Assembly: GCF_937997595.1 (NCBI RefSeq) | Contig: NZ_CALKTS010000191.1 | Coordinates: forward strand, 1-25,117 | From: an uncultured Campylobacter sp. | GTDB taxonomy: Bacteria > Campylobacterota > Campylobacteria > Campylobacterales > Campylobacteraceae | Reading direction: 5' to 3' | Length of the DNA: 25,117 nucleotides | Shown: positions 14,045 through 21,811 of the stretch, piece by piece | Layout of the letters: each line of letters starts with the position of its first letter | Numbering within the stretch: position 1 is the stretch's first letter | The notes under the pieces: model-generated | Databases searched by the model: none | What the model was told of the DNA's origin: nothing | The model's input: the letters and a program-made list of their open reading frames with translations, nothing else | Made by a program: the position numbers and the translations under genes

Positions 14045-16765
14045 ATGGCAAACGACAAAATCTCAAAACAAAAAGGCTCACGCAAGAAGGCTGCGACGGA
14101 TGAAAATTCCACCACGGATACGGGAGAAAATTCCGCCGCAGACGCACTCAAAAGCTCCTCCGCATCCGTTTTCGACAAAAGTGCAAGCACTGATAAAAAT
14201 TCTGCCGCTAATTCTATGACTTCCGCCTCACATGTTCGCGACAAAATTTCTAAAAATCGCGCCGCAGGTGAGAATTCCTGCGACGAGTGCGATTGCCAAG
14301 CTAAAAATTCCGCACCGAGTTACGATGATAGCGCAAGCTCTGCTTCAAGCACGAACTTTGCGGCGCGCTCAAGCGCTCAAGGCGCAAGCAACGCCCAAAA
14401 TTCCGCGATAGGCTCTACGACAAATTCTATGGCTGATTCTTTGATAAATTCCATCTCAAATCCTGCGAAGAGTCCAAGCAGCAAAGACCACTTCTCTTGC
14501 TCGCACGAACATAGCGATAGCTTCGCAATCCACTCGCCTCTACACGACGAAGATCTTGCGACCCACTCGCACGATCAAGAAGAGAACCTCGCAGCTTATT
14601 TACACGAATACGGCGCAAATTCTGCGGCGTCTTCGCATGAGCGCGACGAAGATTCCGTCATCAGCTCGCACGAGCACAACAAACATAGCCATGATCACAA
14701 ACCCCACTCTCATCGCGCGATTATCGGATTTGACGAGCACGGCATCCCAAAAGTTTTAGTGCCCGCAGAGGCTAGTCCACACACACATAAAGACGCGCAG
14801 GGCAATCTTTTCGAGCATTTTCACGAGGCGGAATTTACGGCGGATTATATGAAGGCGGTGCTTGAATACAAAAAGACCTTCCCCACAAAACAAGAAGTGC
14901 TTGAGAAAACTCCTGATCCCGCCGTGCGCGAAATGATGCTTAGGATGGAGCAGATCGGCGTAGATACGGCGTTTGATCGCTTCGATAAACAGATGCCTAT
15001 GTGTAGCTATGGACTTAGCGGAGTATGCTGTAAGATCTGCAATATGGGGCCTTGCAAAATTACTAAAAAGGCCGATCGCGGCACCTGCGGTGCGGACGCC
15101 GATCTCATCGTGTCGCGCAACCTACTGCGTCAAGTAGCTGCGGGCGTAGCTCAACACGGCGCGCACGCCAGAGAGCTTCTGCTGTCGCTAAAATGGGCGG
15201 CACAGGGCAAGCTAGATCTGCCCATAATAGGCGAATACAAAATCATCAATACCGCCAAAGCCTTTGGAATTCCAACTGAAGGCAGAGAGTTAAAAGAGGT
15301 AGCGATCGAGCTTGCCGATACGCTTTTAACAGATCTTTCGCAAAGCAGCGGCGAGTACAAAACCATCACTGCGCTCGCACCTAAGGAGCGTCAAGAGGTA
15401 TGGCGCAAGCTGGATATCTTGCCAATTAGTGCGTATAACGAAGTCTTTGAGGCATATCACCGAACGGGTGTAGGCACGGATGGAGACTGGCGCAGCGTGA
15501 TGCAGCATCTTTTGCGCTGTGGGCTTGCTTTTACATTTACTGGCGTAGTAGCTGCAAATATCGCTACGGATGCGCTATTTGGCGTAGGAGATCGCGTAAC
15601 TTCCAAAAGTAATATGGGCGCGCTTAAAAAAGGCTGGGTCAATATCGCCGTGCACGGACATCTGCCGACATTAGTAAGCGTGATAGTGGAGATCGGAAAT
15701 TCTAAAGAGTACCAAGATAAGGCTCGCGCAATAGGCGCACAGGGGATCGCATTTTACGGCGTGTGCTGTTCTGGACTATCGGCGATGTATCGCAACTGGG
15801 GCGTCGTGCCGCTCTCAAACGCCGTAACTGCCGAACTCGTCATAGGCACGGGAGCGCTTGATCTGTGGGTCGCCGATGTCCAAGATGTCTATCCTGCGAT
15901 CATGGACGTGGCTAACTGCTTCCAGACCAAGGTCGTTACCACAAGCTCATCAGCTAGGCTTCCCGGAGCCGAGCATATAGGCTACGATCATCACCATAGC
16001 AATATCGCCGAGACTAGGAATTTAGCGCGTAAAATTCTAGATCGCGCATTGCAATCTCACGAAAAGCGCAAGGGGCTGCCGGTATATATCCCGCCGTATG
16101 AAGTCGAGGCCGAAGTGGGCTTTTCGGTAGAATTCGTCCATAAGCACTACGGCGGCATGGAGCCGTTAGCGCACGCGCTAAAAAGCGGTGAAATTTTAGG
16201 CATCGTAAATATGGTCGGCTGCACCAATCCTAAAGTGCCTTATGAGCGCGCTATCATAGATGTCGCACAAACCCTAATCGAAAATAACGTCCTAATCCTA
16301 ACCAACGGCTGCGCGTCGTTCCCGCTAATGAAGCTGGGCTTTTGCCAAAAAAGTGCGTATAAAAAAGCGGGCGCGTCGCTGCGGGCGTTTTTAGAAAAAG
16401 ATGAGCTTCCGCCGGTATGGCACGTGGGTGAGTGCATCGATAACACCCGCTCCAGCGGAATTTTCGCAGGTATCGCAGGAGTGCTAGGCAAAAATCTCTA
16501 CGAGCTGCCGCTTGCCTTCACCTCTCCCGAGTGGGCGAACGAAAAGGGCGTCGATGCCTCGCTCGGATTCCGCCTGATGGGCATAGACTCATATCACTGC
16601 GTCGAGTATCAAATCCACGGCTCCGCAAACGTCATACACTTTTTCAAAGAGGGTACTAGGCGGGCACTTGGCTCTGTGATGCACGTAGATACCGATCCGA
16701 TCGCGCTTGCGCTAAAAATGGTAAGCGATATGCGCCTAAAGCGTAAAGCTCTAGGCTGGCAGTAG
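14045..16765 (+). CDS. cooS: Ni-Fe carbon monoxide dehydrogenase catalytic subunit with His-rich N-terminal extension
   Basis: The start is set at the ATG at 14045 (AAGGAG six bases upstream, 906 residues). A TTG at 13994 lacks a ribosome site. The CODH fold begins near residue 287. Visible sites are D-cluster C320 and C328, B-cluster C329, C332, C337 and C348, C-cluster histidine in HGH (537-539), C575, C726, C756 and C797, a candidate proton-transfer lysine K834, and H371/H374. Where CODHs have a further C-cluster cysteine (Cys333 in C. hydrogenoformans, 'DYQC'), this protein has D614 ('DVQD'). Residues 1-148 are Ser/Asn/Ala repeats with a CDECDC (79-84) patch. Residues 149-260 hold 21 histidines. 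Typical CooS proteins have about 630-670 residues. No cooF or cooC is adjacent. The family is certain, but CO oxidation activity is not. Confidence 0.93.
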   Translation: MANDKISKQKGSRKKAATDENSTTDTGENSAADALKSSSASVFDKSASTDKNSAANSMTSASHVRDKISKNRAAGENSCDECDCQAKNSAPSYDDSASSASSTNFAARSSAQGASNAQNSAIGSTTNSMADSLINSISNPAKSPSSKDHFSCSHEHSDSFAIHSPLHDEDLATHSHDQEENLAAYLHEYGANSAASSHERDEDSVISSHEHNKHSHDHKPHSHRAIIGFDEHGIPKVLVPAEASPHTHKDAQGNLFEHFHEAEFTADYMKAVLEYKKTFPTKQEVLEKTPDPAVREMMLRMEQIGVDTAFDRFDKQMPMCSYGLSGVCCKICNMGPCKITKKADRGTCGADADLIVSRNLLRQVAAGVAQHGAHARELLLSLKWAAQGKLDLPIIGEYKIINTAKAFGIPTEGRELKEVAIELADTLLTDLSQSSGEYKTITALAPKERQEVWRKLDILPISAYNEVFEAYHRTGVGTDGDWRSVMQHLLRCGLAFTFTGVVAANIATDALFGVGDRVTSKSNMGALKKGWVNIAVHGHLPTLVSVIVEIGNSKEYQDKARAIGAQGIAFYGVCCSGLSAMYRNWGVVPLSNAVTAELVIGTGALDLWVADVQDVYPAIMDVANCFQTKVVTTSSSARLPGAEHIGYDHHHSNIAETRNLARKILDRALQSHEKRKGLPVYIPPYEVEAEVGFSVEFVHKHYGGMEPLAHALKSGEILGIVNMVGCTNPKVPYERAIIDVAQTLIENNVLILTNGCASFPLMKLGFCQKSAYKKAGASLRAFLEKDELPPVWHVGECIDNTRSSGIFAGIAGVLGKNLYELPLAFTSPEWANEKGVDASLGFRLMGIDSYHCVEYQIHGSANVIHFFKEGTRRALGSVMHVDTDPIALALKMVSDMRLKRKALGWQ

Positions 16766-16779
16766 CGACGGATGGATTC

Positions 16780-16810
16780 ATTTCGCATCGCATTTTAAGC
16801 GATGCGAAAT
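16780..16810 (+). terminator. Hairpin terminator after cooS
   Basis: A perfect 12-bp inverted repeat (ATTTCGCATCGC / GCGATGCGAAAT) with a 7-base loop ATTTTAA begins 14 bases after the cooS stop. Only a short T-run (TTTC) follows, so termination may be partial, but the stem is the strongest in this spacer. Confidence 0.65.
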
Positions 16811-17257
16811 TTCATGATAAAATTTAACCCCTTGCGGGCAAATAAAATCCCGCGACCAAACGGCTAGTAAAATTCTAAGACTAAGTGGCTAGCAAAACCA
16901 AGGTCAAATAAAGATAAAATTTTCGCACCGCATCCGTTCGTGGAATTTTAAATCAAATCTTCAGACTCTGTATAAAATTTCGCCGCACGCCGTGTCTGCT
17001 GCTAAATCGGCAGAATTTAGCCGGGTAAAATTCCGCCATCGAGCTTAAGCGCATCTTTTGCGAAAGGATGAAATTTTAAAATTCCATCTTGGCGTAAATT
17101 TCGTAGGCTCTCATCTGAAATCCGTAAGCGAAATTTCGCTTAAAAGCCTTATTACACGGAGCTGCACGCCATTAGATTCGCTCACGTATATGAAAGCCGA
17201 AATCATAAAAATTTAATATGATATGTGCTAAAATGCCACATCTGTTTAAGGATTTAG
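16811..17257 (+). other. Spacer without genes
   Basis: No coding region was recognised. It contains several AAATTT words and one small inverted repeat, GCGGG-N10-CCCGC, near 16837-16856. It may include unrecognisable upstream parts of the decayed binding-protein gene that follows. Confidence 0.45.
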
Positions 17258-17555
17258 ATGCATAAACCAAAGTCGCTGCAGTCTTTGCGTCATCATCGGC
17301 AGAAGATGTCGTGCGAGGCGGAGGCACTGCTGTCAAGTCCTGCGTTTCGCAGCTTGAGGCGGTGTGGCAAAAGCGCGTCTATGCTGCGCCTGCAAACATT
17401 TTCGGCTGGGACCGCACGGGCGCGAGGACGTCACTGCAAAGCTTGCAGGCGGCTAGAATTTTCATCCGGATCTTTTCTGAAATATTGATCTTGAGGCCAT
17501 CACGAAGGAATTTTACCGCAAGCCTTTCGCCTACGAGCTAGAGGGCGGGATTTAA
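17258..17555 (+). pseudogene. Remnant of an ABC transporter substrate-binding protein (3' end)
   Basis: Read in the frame of 17311, the DNA encodes 'QKRVYAAPANIFGWDRTGAR' and 'TSLQSLQAARIF'. It then continues, one frame away, as 'HPDLF', a TGA stop, 'NIDLEAITKEFYRKPFAYEL' and a final TAA at 17553-17555. That series matches the C-terminus of FecB/BtuF/MolA-type metal-chelate binding proteins (a 'GW' or 'PW' segment, then 'xxLFPDxFxDIDLExExKEFYxxFY'). At least one frameshift, near the TTTTC at about 17459, and one nonsense codon break it, and no N-terminal half or signal peptide is visible. Its place directly before the FecCD permease is where the binding-protein gene of such an operon would sit. 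Confidence 0.6.
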
Positions 17556-17640
17556 AGCGGAATTTTAAGCAGGTTTCAACGAGGCGAAATTTCAAAGATT
17601 AAATTTAAGGTAAAAGATAAAATTTAAAGCAAGGGAAGGT

Positions 17641-18633
17641 ATGAAAAATTTTAAATTTATGCTCGTGCTGCTGATACTAGCGACGATCGCGACGATCGCG
17701 ATATCGCTTTGTATAGGGCGCTTCGGCCTAAGCATCGACGAGGTTTTAAAAGCGCTTAGCGGCGGCGAGGTAGCGCAAAACGTCCACAACGTCATCATGC
17801 AGGTGCGCTTGCCGCGCATCATCGCCGCGGTGCTCGTGGGTGCGGCGCTGGGCATCAGCGGCACGGCGTATCAGGGCGTCTTTAAAAACCAGCTCGTCTC
17901 GCCCGATCTCTTAGGCGTCAGCGCCGGGGCTTGCGTGGGCGCGGCGATCGCGATCCTGCTTGATCTAAATATCCTTTTGATCCAGCTTTTCGCCTTCGTT
18001 TTCGGGCTTACGGCGGTTTGCATTACGCTTCTAATCACGCGCGCGCTGCGTTCAAGCGCCACCATAATGCTCGTGCTTGCGGGCATCATCGTAAGCGGTC
18101 TGATGGGCGCGCTGATCGGATTTTTAAAATTTATGGCAGATCCCGAGACGAAGCTTGCAGACATCGTATATTGGCAGCTAGGAAGCCTCGCGAAGGTCGA
18201 TTCTAGCGTGCTAGCGATGATAGCGCCGATTATGGGGGTTTGTATCGTGGTCTTGGTACTGATGAGTTACCGCATAAACGTCCTATCCATGGGCGATGCG
18301 ACCGCGGCGAAGCTCGGCGTAAACGTCGTGCTGGAGCGGGGCATCATCATCGTCTGCGCGACGCTGCTAACCGCAAGTAGCGTGTGTATCAGCGGCATAG
18401 TCGCGTGGGTGGGGCTTTTGATGCCGCATCTAACGCGCATGATCGTGGGCGTGAGCAATACCAAGGCGATCCCCGCGAGCATATTTTTAAGCGCGATCTT
18501 CGTGCTCATCGTAGACGACGTAGCGCGCAGTATAAATCAAAGCGAGATCCCGTTAGGGGTGCTTACGGGCTTTATCGGCACGCTATTTTTTATATTCATC
18601 CTGCTTAAAAACAAAAGGAAGCTAAATGGTTAG
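17641..18633 (+). CDS. FecCD/BtuC-family ABC transporter permease
   Basis: The 330 residues form about nine or ten membrane helices with family marks: 'RLPRIIAAVLVGAALGISGT', 'YQGVFKNQLVSPDLLGVSAGA' (residues about 76-97), 'DIVYWQLGSL' and 'GIVAWVGLLMPHLTRMIVG'. Such permeases import iron-siderophore, haem, cobalamin, molybdate or nickel chelates, and the substrate cannot be told from sequence. AGGGAAGG precedes the ATG. The ATPase gene overlaps its end by 8 bases. The adjacent binding-protein gene is decayed, so the transporter must borrow one from elsewhere or be on its way to loss. Confidence 0.93.
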   Translation: MKNFKFMLVLLILATIATIAISLCIGRFGLSIDEVLKALSGGEVAQNVHNVIMQVRLPRIIAAVLVGAALGISGTAYQGVFKNQLVSPDLLGVSAGACVGAAIAILLDLNILLIQLFAFVFGLTAVCITLLITRALRSSATIMLVLAGIIVSGLMGALIGFLKFMADPETKLADIVYWQLGSLAKVDSSVLAMIAPIMGVCIVVLVLMSYRINVLSMGDATAAKLGVNVVLERGIIIVCATLLTASSVCISGIVAWVGLLMPHLTRMIVGVSNTKAIPASIFLSAIFVLIVDDVARSINQSEIPLGVLTGFIGTLFFIFILLKNKRKLNG

Positions 18634-19402
18634 GGTTGAGAGCTTAGACTTCGGCTACGTAAAATCCGCCCCTCTGACGCTGCACGACGTAAATTTGCAC
18701 CTCGAAGCGGGCGCAATGCTGACGATTTTGGGGCAAAACGGCGCGGGCAAATCGACGCTTTTAAATTTAATCAGCGGCACGCTTACGCCTCTGCGCGGTA
18801 AAATTTCAATTGACGGCAAGGATATGGCGAGTCTCAGCGCCAAAGGGCGCGCCGAGATCATCGGCTACGTCTCGCAAAGCGAGGTCTGCGAGTACGACTA
18901 CAGCGTCTTTGAGTACGTCCTGATGGGGCGCACGGCGCATATCGGGATCTTTTCGCAGCCGAGCGAAAACGACTACAGGCTTGCGCAGCGTTACATGAAA
19001 ATGCTTGAAATTTGGCACCTAAAAGACAAGATCATCACGCGCCTAAGCGGCGGCCAGAGACAGATGGCGTCCATCGCGCGCGCCCTTTGCAGCGAGCCTA
19101 AGATCGTGATCTTCGACGAGCCCACCTCGGCGCTCGATTTTGCTAACCAATACAAATTCCTCCGCGCCACAAAAGAGCTTTTAAAAAACGGCTACACCGT
19201 CGTTTTAGCCACGCACAATCCCGACTTCGCACTGCTTTTGGGCGGATACGTCGCGCTCGTAAAAGGCGGCGGCGAGGTCGCATACGGCAAGGCCGAGCAG
19301 ATCATAAAAAGCGAAATTTTAAGCAAACTATACGATCTGAAGCTCGACGTCAGCTACAACGAAAAGGTCGGCAGGGTGTGTTGCTTGACATATCCGTTTT
19401 AA
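18626..19402 (+). CDS. FecE-type ABC transporter ATPase
   Basis: The 258 residues contain Walker A GQNGAGKST (36-44), a Q-loop in 'YVSQSE', the signature LSGGQRQMASIA (140-151), Walker B VIFDEPTSALD (161-171) and the switch His197 in 'LATHNPD'. 'YSVFEYVLMGR' (92-102) is typical of ATPases that pair with FecCD permeases for metal-chelate uptake. It overlaps the permease gene, with AAAAGGAAG before its ATG. It looks intact, and the reading frame has no signs of decay. Confidence 0.93.
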   Translation: MVRVESLDFGYVKSAPLTLHDVNLHLEAGAMLTILGQNGAGKSTLLNLISGTLTPLRGKISIDGKDMASLSAKGRAEIIGYVSQSEVCEYDYSVFEYVLMGRTAHIGIFSQPSENDYRLAQRYMKMLEIWHLKDKIITRLSGGQRQMASIARALCSEPKIVIFDEPTSALDFANQYKFLRATKELLKNGYTVVLATHNPDFALLLGGYVALVKGGGEVAYGKAEQIIKSEILSKLYDLKLDVSYNEKVGRVCCLTYPF

Positions 19403-19860
19403 TCCTAACTTCGCGGACGAGCACAGCTCGTCCTTGCGACGGGGAGCTTCGCTCCCTCGACCCACCTAAAGTTACAGAAATTTTACTGCGTAAAATTTTA
19501 AAATTTATCGGTTTTACTTCTCGGAGGGGTACAGCTCGTCCTTGCGATGAGGAGCTTCACTATTTCTCGCGAAGGCTAGGAAGCGCCCCGCGCTTCCTTC
19601 GCATTGCTTCGCTCGCCTAAAGTTTCAGAAATTTTACTGCGTAAAATTTTAAAATTTATCGGTTTGGCTTCGCGAGCAACAAAGCTTATATAGCGCTAGC
19701 GGCAGTAAAATTTTAACGTCCGCGGCGGAGTTTTTACGGCGACGAAATTTTGAAATTTCAAAGCGGGCGGCGGGGTCGGAATTTTAAAATTCGCTTCGAA
19801 TTTTAAGCATAAAAATCAAAATTTATCGTTACAATTACGTAAAATTTTTAAGGAGTAAAA
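19403..19860 (+). repeat. Spacer with an A-B-A-B direct repeat and hairpins
   Basis: Element A (28 bp beginning ACAGCTCGTCCTTGCGA) occurs at 19423-19450 and 19531-19558. Element B (50 bp beginning CCTAAAGTT and containing ACTGCGTAAAATTTTAAAAT) occurs at 19465-19514 and 19616-19665 with one mismatch. Perfect hairpins are GGACGAGC/GCTCGTCC (19415-19433, loop ACA), GGGAGC/GCTCCC (about 19442-19456) and GGAAGCGC/GCGCTTCC (19580-19598, loop CCC). The first may terminate the ATPase transcript, although no T-run follows. The second A-B unit carries about 43 extra bases including the third hairpin. A TACAAT at 19830-19835 could be the -10 for the next gene. Confidence 0.7.
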
Positions 19861-21297
19861 ATGAAAAAAATAGTTCTTTTAAGCGCAGCTGCGGCGCTTG
19901 CCGTAAATTTGAGTGCGCAGGAAAATAGCCTTGAGATCTACGCGAACTCCGCCTTCTTGCATCAAAACTTCGGCGCGCAAAAATCAAACTTCAGCGTGAA
20001 CGTGCCGGAGTACTTGGATATCCGCAGCATCGAGATTACGGGCTCTTGCGAAGTGCGCGAATTGTCTTTGGAAGAGAGCGAGCCCGTTAAAAACGCGGAA
20101 TTCGCCAAAAAAGAGGCGGACGAAAAGAGCTTGCGCGAGCTAAGCGACCGCCTGGTCGCGCTTAAGGCGCAGCAGCGCTTTTTAAGCGATTTTGCGAGCT
20201 TAAAAGATAGAAGCCTGGCGAGCCTAAAGGCGGATTCGCAAAAAATTTACGACGAAGTCTTGCTCGTAGCGGGCGAAATTTCAAAAACGGACGAGCAGAT
20301 CGTAAAGCTCAAAGAGAAAATTTCAAAATACGTGATCAAAAACGAGCGCCGCTTAAACGCGAACTTCGGCTGCGATCCGAGCTTCGTTAAGATCAACTAC
20401 CCCGTTGACGTAAGCGCCTACACGCACAACGAGCTCTCCGCAGATCTTGCTAGCGGCAAAATCGAGGTCGCGCAAAAGCTCTCGGTGCAAAATCCGCTAA
20501 ACGCGGAGCTAGCGAATTTAACGATCGCGCTGTATCCTTACGAATACTCCTCGCAGACCGCGCCGCAGCCCTTTTACCCATGGTACGAGGGCGAGCCTGC
20601 AAGACCGGCGCCCGCGGCGGCGTATAAAAAGGATGTGATGTTAGAGGTGGCGGATATGCAGAGGGCGCCTGCGGCGGAGGCGAGATCGTCGTATGCAAGG
20701 ACTGGCTCGAATATCGAAAACTCGCTCTCAAAGGTGTGGAAAATTAGCGGCGTGAGTCTAAAAGCGGGCGAGACGGGCGAGTTCAGCTTCGATAAACAGA
20801 GTCTGGATGCGAAATTTGATCTGCTCATCGACGGCTACGGCAGCGAGGCGGCCTACGTGCGGGCTAAATTTATCCCCGAAAGAAGCATCGAGGAGAGCGA
20901 AACGCTAATAAAGCTCGACGGCGTGCAGATCGGGCTCGTGCATCTAGGCTTTGCCGCAAACGCCGAGGCTACGGCGTACTTGGGTAAAAACAGCCTGATC
21001 GAAGTCAAAAAAGAGCAGGCGAACAACTTCACGAAAAACTCATTTTTCGGCGGCGAAAGCAAAAATTCCATGGCTTGGGATTACGAGATCAAAAACAGCT
21101 CCAAGCGCGCGTGGAACGTGGTTTTGCAAGAGCGAGCGCCCGTTTCGACGCACGAAGACGTAAAGGTCGCGCTGAAAAATTCGCCCGAGCAGAGCAGCCT
21201 CGGCAAGGACGGACTGCTTAGCTGGGACTTCGAGCTAAAGCCGGGCGAGAGCAAAAAGATCCACTTCGGCTATGAGCTAAGCAAACCGAAGAAGTAA
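19861..21297 (+). CDS. Exported DUF4139 (mucoidy inhibitor A-like) protein
   Basis: The protein has 478 residues with a signal peptide (MKKIVLLSAAAALAVNLSAQ) and AAGGAG before the ATG. The N-terminal part has the DUF4140 pattern 'AFLHQNF...NFSVNVPEYLDIRSIEIT', followed by a charged, probably coiled-coil section at about residues 85-160. The C-terminal DUF4139 part contains 'VDVSAYTHNELSA', 'LANLTIALYPYEYSS' and 'SMAWDYEIKNSSKRAWNVVLQERAPVSTHEDVKV', and ends in 'WDFELKPGESKKIHFGYEL'. Its molecular role is unknown. It is probably periplasmic or outer-membrane associated. It appears monocistronic, flanked by long spacers on both sides. Confidence 0.8.
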   Translation: MKKIVLLSAAAALAVNLSAQENSLEIYANSAFLHQNFGAQKSNFSVNVPEYLDIRSIEITGSCEVRELSLEESEPVKNAEFAKKEADEKSLRELSDRLVALKAQQRFLSDFASLKDRSLASLKADSQKIYDEVLLVAGEISKTDEQIVKLKEKISKYVIKNERRLNANFGCDPSFVKINYPVDVSAYTHNELSADLASGKIEVAQKLSVQNPLNAELANLTIALYPYEYSSQTAPQPFYPWYEGEPARPAPAAAYKKDVMLEVADMQRAPAAEARSSYARTGSNIENSLSKVWKISGVSLKAGETGEFSFDKQSLDAKFDLLIDGYGSEAAYVRAKFIPERSIEESETLIKLDGVQIGLVHLGFAANAEATAYLGKNSLIEVKKEQANNFTKNSFFGGESKNSMAWDYEIKNSSKRAWNVVLQERAPVSTHEDVKVALKNSPEQSSLGKDGLLSWDFELKPGESKKIHFGYELSKPKK

Positions 21298-21695
21298 CGA
21301 GCTTTGGCGCGGCGCGGTTAAATTTTGCGCAGCGGAGTAGCTTTTGCGGTGCGGCTAAATTTGATGTAGCACCGCTTTACGAGACGGACCCTCTTCGCCG
21401 CGCCGCTGAATTTTACGTGGCAGACCGACTTTTTACGGCGCGGTTAAAGCTTGCGGATATAAAACTAAGGCGCGGCTTTAGAGCTTATCTGAAATTTTTG
21501 GCGCCGCACCGCTAAATTTTACGCGCCGCGCCGAGTGAAATTTAAGCGCTGCGAGAACCAAAAATTTAAATGTTTCGGCGATTTAAAATTGGCTAGCGCG
21601 AGATATAAAATTTAGCTATGCAAAGAGGTTTTGGCGCTAGGCATAAAACTTTGAGCGTCGCTAAAATTTATCTCAAATTTAAAAAGCTCAGGGCG
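21298..21695 (+). repeat. Spacer built of degenerate GCGCGG-TAAATTTT units
   Basis: No gene is seen. The first 260 bp contain five to seven imperfect, irregularly spaced units of the type GCGCGGTTAAATTTTGCG or its complement-like form CCGCTAAATTTTACG (near 21311, 21349, 21370, 21402, 21437 and 21506). The palindromic GC-rich parts could form hairpins that end the upstream transcript. About ten AAATTT words occur between 21298 and 21773. Confidence 0.5.
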
Positions 21696-21764
21696 ATGAG
21701 CGCGGAGCAAAGGTATAAATTTAACGAGACGGCGAGGTGTGTTTGCTTCGCTGGTGGCATTTAA
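21696..21764 (+). pseudogene. 22-codon leader remnant of a membrane-protein gene
   Basis: This short ORF begins MSAEQRYKFNETAR and matches the start of the membrane-protein gene at 24482 (VSAEQRYKFHRTAR). It diverges after about 14 residues and stops just before paralogue 1. It belongs to a repeat shared with 23585-23702. Compared with that copy it lacks two bases, so the frame differs. It is probably a leftover of duplication, possibly serving as a translated leader. Confidence 0.5.
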
Positions 21765-21811
21765 AGGATCGTTATGAAATTTCGCAAACTTAAATTTAAA
21801 ATCCTAGCCGC
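21702..21811 (+). repeat. Repeat copy 1: leader remnant plus start of paralogue 1
   Basis: About 110 bp from GCGGAGCAAAGGTATAAATT to ATCCTAGCCGC are nearly identical to 23591-23702. They cover the MSAEQRYKF-coding remnant, the ribosome site AAAGGATC and the first 13 codons of the downstream gene. The first 41 bases also match 24488-24528 inside the full membrane-protein gene. Confidence 0.8.

Noticed and set aside
14700..14760. Separate His-rich metallochaperone gene (CooJ-like) before cooS
   Set aside because: The His-rich segment is in frame with the CODH domain with no stop, so it is treated as a fused extension.
19403..19670. CRISPR array
   Set aside because: Repeats are of two kinds, only two copies each, unequal in length and unevenly spaced. 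No cas genes are present.
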